A program made the translations under genes and the position numbers. From Halichoerus grypus (lineage: Eukaryota > Chordata > Mammalia > Carnivora > Phocidae), in the NCBI RefSeq assembly GCF_964656455.1, contig NC_135725.1, positions 47,375,688 through 47,439,687 of the forward strand: 64,000 nucleotides of DNA, written 5' to 3'. Each line of letters starts with the position of its first letter. Position 1 is the stretch's first letter. Under the pieces are notes generated by a model. It worked only from the letters and a program-made list of their open reading frames with translations. It had not been told where the DNA came from and did no database searches. Shown here piece by piece: positions 59,154-64,000 of this stretch.

Positions 59154-60080
59154 TGGGGGGGGCGGAGCAAGATGGCGGAGGAGTAGGAGACCTGGATTTC
59201 GTCTCCTCTCAGGAATTCAGCTGGATAGGGATCAAACCATTCTGAACACCTACAAACGCAACAGGAGATCGAAGAAAAGAATAGCAACAACTCTCTGAAC
59301 AGAAAAGCGACCACTTTCTGGAAGGTAGGACGTGCGGAGAAGTGAATCCGAGGCGTTATTCAGGAGGATAGATGGCGGGGGAGGGGCCTCCGTAGGCCGC
59401 TTCTGGCAAGTGATAGAGCCACGGAGCACAAAATCGGAACTTTTAGAAGTCTGCTCCGCTGAGGGACGTCACTCTGGTGGCGAAGTGGGGGGTGGAACCC
59501 TCGCGGGACAGTGTGGTCTCAGGACCCTCGGGGTCACAGAAAGCCCGGGGGTGCCTGAGTGCGGCAGAGCTCCCAGGTATCGGAGCAGGGAAGCCGGCTG
59601 CAGAGACGGAGCCCAGGTGCGGGCTCTCAGCTGGGGGTTCCTATAAACCGTGATCCTCGGCACAGTCGGGCCACTGCTCCTCCAGCAGGGACCCAACAAG
59701 CGGCAGATCCGGGGAGACTCACCTTCTTCCCCCGGGAGGAGAGGTGCGGGAGCACACCGCGGGGATCTGCTGGGTTTGGAGACTCCACCCGGGGTCGGGT
59801 GCCGGATAGAAAGGCACGGTCACAGGCCGGGTGAGCGCGGAGTGTGGCTGGAGACCGGGGAGACGGGAGTGACTGACTGCTTTTCTCTGGGGGCTCGCTG
59901 AGGAGCGGGGCCCCGAGTTCTCGGCTCCTCCGGGGCGGAGACTGGGAGGCTGCCATTTTCACTCTCCGCCTCCAAAGCCGAACGGAAAGCTTGCAGGGAA
60001 CAAAAGCTCCCGAGAGCAAACCCGAGCAGATTACTTAGCCCGGACCGGCAAGGGCAGGGCAATTCTGCCTCCGGGAAAGA
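59154..60080 (+). promoter_or_regulatory. L1 5' UTR internal promoter, unit 4
   Basis: YY1-type 'caagatggcgga' at 59168-59179, then CpG-rich DNA with several substitutions relative to units 1 and 3 (for example 'gcgttattcagg' for 'gcgatattcggg'). Confidence 0.7.
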
Positions 60081-60219
60081 CATTTGGGAACCACGGCAAC
60101 AGGCCCCTCCCCCAGAAGATCAGCGAGAACAGCCAGCCAAGACCAGGTTTACCGATCAGTGAGAACGGCAGAACTCCAGCGCTAGGGGAATACTGCACAT
60201 AGAATCCATGGCTTTTTTT

Positions 60220-60985
60220 ACCATGATTCTTTAGTCTTTCAAAGTTAATTATTTTTTTTAACTGTCTTTTTTTCTTTTTTCTTTTTTTCTTTTTTTTTGA
60301 ATTTTTCTTTTTCCCTTTTTCAACCAACATCTTATCAATCCCTTTTTAAAAAAAAAAACATTTTTATTTTTCATTTTTAAAGTCATATCTATCCCTTTAT
60401 AGTAGTTACCTGTATTTTTGGCATATATATATAAGTTGTTCTCTCTTTAAAATTTTGAGATAGTCTCTTCTAACAGATCAAAATATACTCTAAATCTCTA
60501 GTGTATGGTTTTTTTCTACTCCCCTGCCTGATCACACTCTCTCCCTTTTTTCTTTCTTTTTTTTTTTAAATCCTCTTCTTTCTTTTTTCAAACAACTTAT
60601 CAAATCCTTTTTTAAAATTTTTTATAATTTCCATCTTTACAGTCATATTCCATCCCTTCATCATATCAACCCTTATTTCTGTACATATATAAGTTTTTCT
60701 TTCTTTAAAATTTTGGGAGGGACTTTCTTTTAACAGACCAAAATACACCCAAAATCTAGTGTGTGGCACTGATCTATAAACCAGCCTGATCATATTTGAT
60801 CACATTCTGTTTTTGTTTTGTTTTGTTTTGTTCTGCTTTTGTTTGTTTTTATCTTTATCTTTATCTTTATCTTTTTTCTTTTTTTCTTTCTTTTTCTTTT
60901 TTCTCTCTCTCCCTTTCTTTTCCCACTGCTTCAGGTCTTTTCTGATTTGTTTAGAGTATATTTTCTGGGGACGTTGTTACCCTGC
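60220..60985 (+). repeat. T-rich/pyrimidine tract in L1 5' UTR, unit 4
   Basis: Counterpart of 4040-4790 with small length changes. Confidence 0.85.
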
Positions 60986-61027
60986 TAGCATTTTGTTCTT
61001 TCATTAATCTATTCTCCTCTGCACAAA

Positions 61028-61924
61028 ATGACAAGACGGAAAAAAACACCTCAACAAAAAGAACAAGAGGTAGTACCGACTGCCAGGGACCTACTCAATA
61101 CGGACATTCGTACGATGTCAGATCTAGAGTTCAGAATCATCACTTTAAAGATACTAGCTGGGCTTGAAAAAAGCATGGAAGTTATTAGAGACACCCTTTC
61201 TGGAGAAGTAAAAGAACTAAAATCGAACCAAGTAGAAATCAAAAAGGCTCTTAATGAGGTGCAATCAAATATGGGGGCGCTAACTGCTAGGATAAATGAG
61301 GCAGAAGAAAGAATCAGTGAGATAGAAGACCAAATGATGGAAAATAAAGAAGCTGAGAAAAAGAGAGATAAACAACTACTGGATCACGAGGGCAGAATTC
61401 GAGAGATAAACGATACCATAAGACGAAACAACATTAGAATAATTGGGATCCCAGAAGAAGAAGAAAGAGAGAGAGGGGCAGAAGGTATAATGGAGCAAAT
61501 TATAGCAGAGAACTTCCCTAATTTGGGGAAGGAAACAGGCATCAAAATCCAGGAAGCACAGAGAACCCCTCTCAAAATCAATAAAAATAGGTCAACACCC
61601 CGACATCTAATAGTAAAACTTACGAGTCTCAGAGACAAAGAGAAAATCCTGAAAGCAGCTCGGGAGAAGAGATATGTAACCTACAATGGTAGAAACATTA
61701 GATTGGCAACAGACGTATCCACAGAGACCTGGCAGGCCAGAAAGGACTGGCAGGACATATTCAGAGCACTAAATGAGAAAAATATGCAGCCAAGAATACT
61801 ATATCCAGCTAGGCTGTCATTGAAAATTGAAGGAGAGATAAAAACCTTCCAGGACAAACAAAAACTAAAGGAATTTGCAAACACGAAACCAGCCCTACAA
61901 GAAATATTGAAAGGGGTCCTCTAA
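61028..61924 (+). CDS. L1 ORF1: L1 ORF1 protein, unit 4
   Basis: 298-residue ORF1p. Differs from units 1 and 3 by a few residues near the N-terminus (Thr for Ser after 'RRKK', 'DIRTMSD' for 'DISTTSD') and 'TDVSTE' for 'TDLSTE'. The upstream ATG of units 1 and 3 is CTA/TCT-type here, which supports the internal start. Confidence 0.93.
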   Translation: MTRRKKTPQQKEQEVVPTARDLLNTDIRTMSDLEFRIITLKILAGLEKSMEVIRDTLSGEVKELKSNQVEIKKALNEVQSNMGALTARINEAEERISEIEDQMMENKEAEKKRDKQLLDHEGRIREINDTIRRNNIRIIGIPEEEERERGAEGIMEQIIAENFPNLGKETGIKIQEAQRTPLKINKNRSTPRHLIVKLTSLRDKEKILKAAREKRYVTYNGRNIRLATDVSTETWQARKDWQDIFRALNEKNMQPRILYPARLSLKIEGEIKTFQDKQKLKEFANTKPALQEILKGVL

Positions 61925-62005
61925 GCAAAGAGAGAGCCTAAAAGCAACATAGACCAGAAAGGAACACAAACAATATACAGTAACAGTCACTTTACAGGCA
62001 ATACA

Positions 62006-64000
62006 ATGGCACTAAATTCCTATCTTTCAATAGTTACCCTGAATGTAAATGGGCTAAATGCCCCAATCAAAAGACACAGGCTATCAGATTGGATTAAAAA
62101 ACAAGACCCATCGATATGCTGTCTGCAAGAGACTCATTTTAGAACCAAAGACACCCCCAGATGTAAAGTGAGGGGATGGAAAACCATTTACCATGCTAAT
62201 GGACACCAAAAGAAAGCTGGGGTGGCAATCCTTATATCAGACAAATTAGATTTTAAACCAAAGACTGTAATAAGAGATGAGGAAGGACACTATATCATAC
62301 TTAAAGGGTCTATCCAACAAGAAGATCTAACAATTGTAGATATCTATGCCCCTAACACGGGAGCAGCCAATTATATAAGGCAATTAATAACAAAAGCAAA
62401 GAAACACATTGACAACAATACAATAATAGTGGGGGACTTTAACACCCCCCTCACTGAAATGGACAGATCGTCTAAGCAAAAGATCAACAAGGAAATAAAG
62501 ACTTTAAATGACACACTGGACCAAATGGACTTCACAGACATATTCAGAACATTCCATCCCAAAGCAACGGAATACACATTCTTCTCTAGTGCCCATGGAA
62601 CATTCTCCAGAATAGATCACATCCTAGGTCATAAATCAGGTCTCAACCGGTACCAGAAGATTGGGATCATCCCCTGCATATTTTCAGACCACAATGCTTT
62701 GAAACTAGAACTCAATCACAAGAGGAAAGTCGGAAAGAACTCAAATACATGGAGGCTAAAGAGCATCCTACTGAAGAATGAATGGGTCAACCAGGAAATT
62801 AAAGAAGAATTAAAAAACTTCATGGAAACCAATGAAAATGAAAACACAACTATTCAAAATCTTTGGGATACAGCAAAGGCAGTCCTAAGAGGAAAGTATA
62901 TAGCAATACAAGCCTTTCTCAAGAAACAAGAAAGGTCTCAAGTACACAACCTAACCCTACACCTGAAGGAGCTGGAGAAAGAACAGCAAATAAAGCCTAA
63001 ACCCAGCAGGAGAAGAGAAATAATAAAGATCAGAGCAGAAATCAATGAAATAGAAACCAAAAGAACAGTAGAACAGATCAACGAAACTAGGAGCTGGTTC
63101 TTTGAAAGAATTAACAAGATTGATAAGCCCCTGGCCAGACTTATCAAAAAGAAAAGAGAAATGACCCAAATCAACAAAATCATGAATGAAAGAGGAGAAA
63201 TCACAACCAACACCAAAGAAATACAAACAATTATAAGAACATATTATGAGCAACTCTATGCCAGCAAATTAGATAACCTGGAAGTAATGGATGCATTCCT
63301 AGAGATGTATCAACTACCAAAACTGAACCAGGAAGAAATAGAAAACCTGAACAGACCTATAACCACTAAGGAAATAGAAGCAGTCATCAAAAATCTCCCA
63401 AAACACAAAAGCCCAGGGCCAGATGGCTTCCCAGGGGAATTCTACCAAACATTTCAAGAAGAATTAATACCTATCCTTCTGAAAGTGTTCCAAAAAATAG
63501 AAATGGAAGGAAAACTTCCAAACTCATTTTATGAGGCCAGCATTACCTTGATCCCAAAACCAGACAAACACCCCATCAAAAAGGAGAATTACAGACCAAT
63601 ATCCCTGATGAACATGGATGCAAAAATTCTCACCAAAATACTAGCCAATAGGATCCAACAGTACATTAAAAGGATTATTCACCACGACCAAGTCGGATTT
63701 ATCCCTGGGCGGCAAGGTTGGTTCAACATCCGCAAATCAATCAACGTGATACAATACATTAACAAAAGAAAGAACAAGAATCATATGATCCTCTCAATAG
63801 ATGCAGAAAAAGCATTTGACAAAGTACAGCATCCTTTCTTGATCAAAACTCTTCAGAGTATAGGGATAGAGGGTACATACCTCAATATCATAAAAGCCAT
63901 CTATGAAAAACCTACAGCGAATATCATTCTCAATGGGGAAAAACTGAGAGCTTTCCCCCTAAGATCAGGAACGCGGCAGGGATGTCCACTATCACCACTG
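62006..64000 (+). CDS. L1 ORF2: L1 ORF2 protein, unit 4 (5' 665 codons, cut by window end)
   Basis: The endonuclease domain and start of the reverse transcriptase are open through the window edge, ending in 'GCPLSPL'. Unlike units 1 and 3 it has Leu at residue 534 ('YRPISLMN', the usual mammalian L1 residue), 'PDKHP' for 'PEKHP' and 'PGRQGW' for 'PGLQGW'. The catalytic box is outside the window. Confidence 0.9.
   Translation, partial: MALNSYLSIVTLNVNGLNAPIKRHRLSDWIKKQDPSICCLQETHFRTKDTPRCKVRGWKTIYHANGHQKKAGVAILISDKLDFKPKTVIRDEEGHYIILKGSIQQEDLTIVDIYAPNTGAANYIRQLITKAKKHIDNNTIIVGDFNTPLTEMDRSSKQKINKEIKTLNDTLDQMDFTDIFRTFHPKATEYTFFSSAHGTFSRIDHILGHKSGLNRYQKIGIIPCIFSDHNALKLELNHKRKVGKNSNTWRLKSILLKNEWVNQEIKEELKNFMETNENENTTIQNLWDTAKAVLRGKYIAIQAFLKKQERSQVHNLTLHLKELEKEQQIKPKPSRRREIIKIRAEINEIETKRTVEQINETRSWFFERINKIDKPLARLIKKKREMTQINKIMNERGEITTNTKEIQTIIRTYYEQLYASKLDNLEVMDAFLEMYQLPKLNQEEIENLNRPITTKEIEAVIKNLPKHKSPGPDGFPGEFYQTFQEELIPILLKVFQKIEMEGKLPNSFYEASITLIPKPDKHPIKKENYRPISLMNMDAKILTKILANRIQQYIKRIIHHDQVGFIPGRQGWFNIRKSINVIQYINKRKNKNHMILSIDAEKAFDKVQHPFLIKTLQSIGIEGTYLNIIKAIYEKPTANIILNGEKLRAFPLRSGTRQGCPLSPL

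Larger units (their letters stand above)
56182..64000. repeat. Tandem array unit 4 (partial, L1-bearing)
   Basis: Opens with the same sequence as units 1-3 and continues into a full-length-type L1 at the same insertion point; the window ends inside ORF2, so its interferon genes are not visible. Before about 58366 it often carries unit-2-like variants, and after about 58394 unit-1-like variants, so it is a mosaic. Confidence 0.9.
59154..64000 (+). mobile_element. L1: L1 in the A-type promoter, unit 4 (cut by window end)
   Basis: Starts at exactly the same host position as in units 1 and 3, so it is the same ancestral insertion. The first 0.5 kb has noticeably more differences from units 1 and 3 than the ORF1 region. 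The window ends within ORF2, and the A-type gene that should follow is not visible. Confidence 0.93.

Overview
The window is mammalian nuclear DNA, most likely from a caniform carnivoran (bear, seal or mustelid type). Three observations point there: tRNA-Lys-derived carnivore SINEs, full-length L1 elements whose 5' end carries the carnivore-type 'gcggagcaagatggcgg' start, and intronless interferon-alpha genes with the extra Cys pair and Asn78 glycosylation site seen in carnivore IFN-alpha. There are no bacterial features, CRISPR arrays or tRNA/rRNA genes. The locus is part of the type I interferon cluster.

Layout: a tandem array. Taking the window start as an arbitrary phase, unit 1 is 1-21019, unit 2 is 21020-35160, unit 3 is 35161-56181 and unit 4 (partial) is 56182-64000. 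A basic unit without the large L1 is about 14.1 kb. In order it holds: an old SINE; an 'A-type' IFN-alpha gene; a truncated interferon-omega-like pseudogene; a 'B-type' IFN-alpha gene; a SINE; an antisense 5'-truncated L1; and noncoding DNA. Units 1, 3 and 4 are about 7 kb longer because a full-length sense-strand L1 sits 0.26 kb upstream of the A-type coding region. Unit 2 has the uninterrupted site. Units 1 and 3, 35,160 bp apart, look almost identical by eye for about 19 kb.

Genes: the three B-type copies (16038-16601, 30180-30743, 51198-51761) have an ATG, a signal peptide, all expected cysteines and a normal stop, and look functional. The three A-type copies keep an uninterrupted 187-codon frame but have lost the initiator ATG, to AAG in units 1 and 3 and to GTG in unit 2. 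The A copies downstream of the L1 also show changes in promoter elements. The interferon-omega-like fragments are dead.

The L1 copies in units 1 and 3 have full-length ORF1 and ORF2, but ORF2 carries unusual residues at two conserved reverse transcriptase positions. Identity between units is patchy, with sharp switches between high and lower similarity. That suggests unequal crossing-over and gene conversion, though a duplicated-haplotype assembly error must be excluded for the near-identical units 1 and 3. All similarity statements come from reading the sequence by eye, not from an alignment program.
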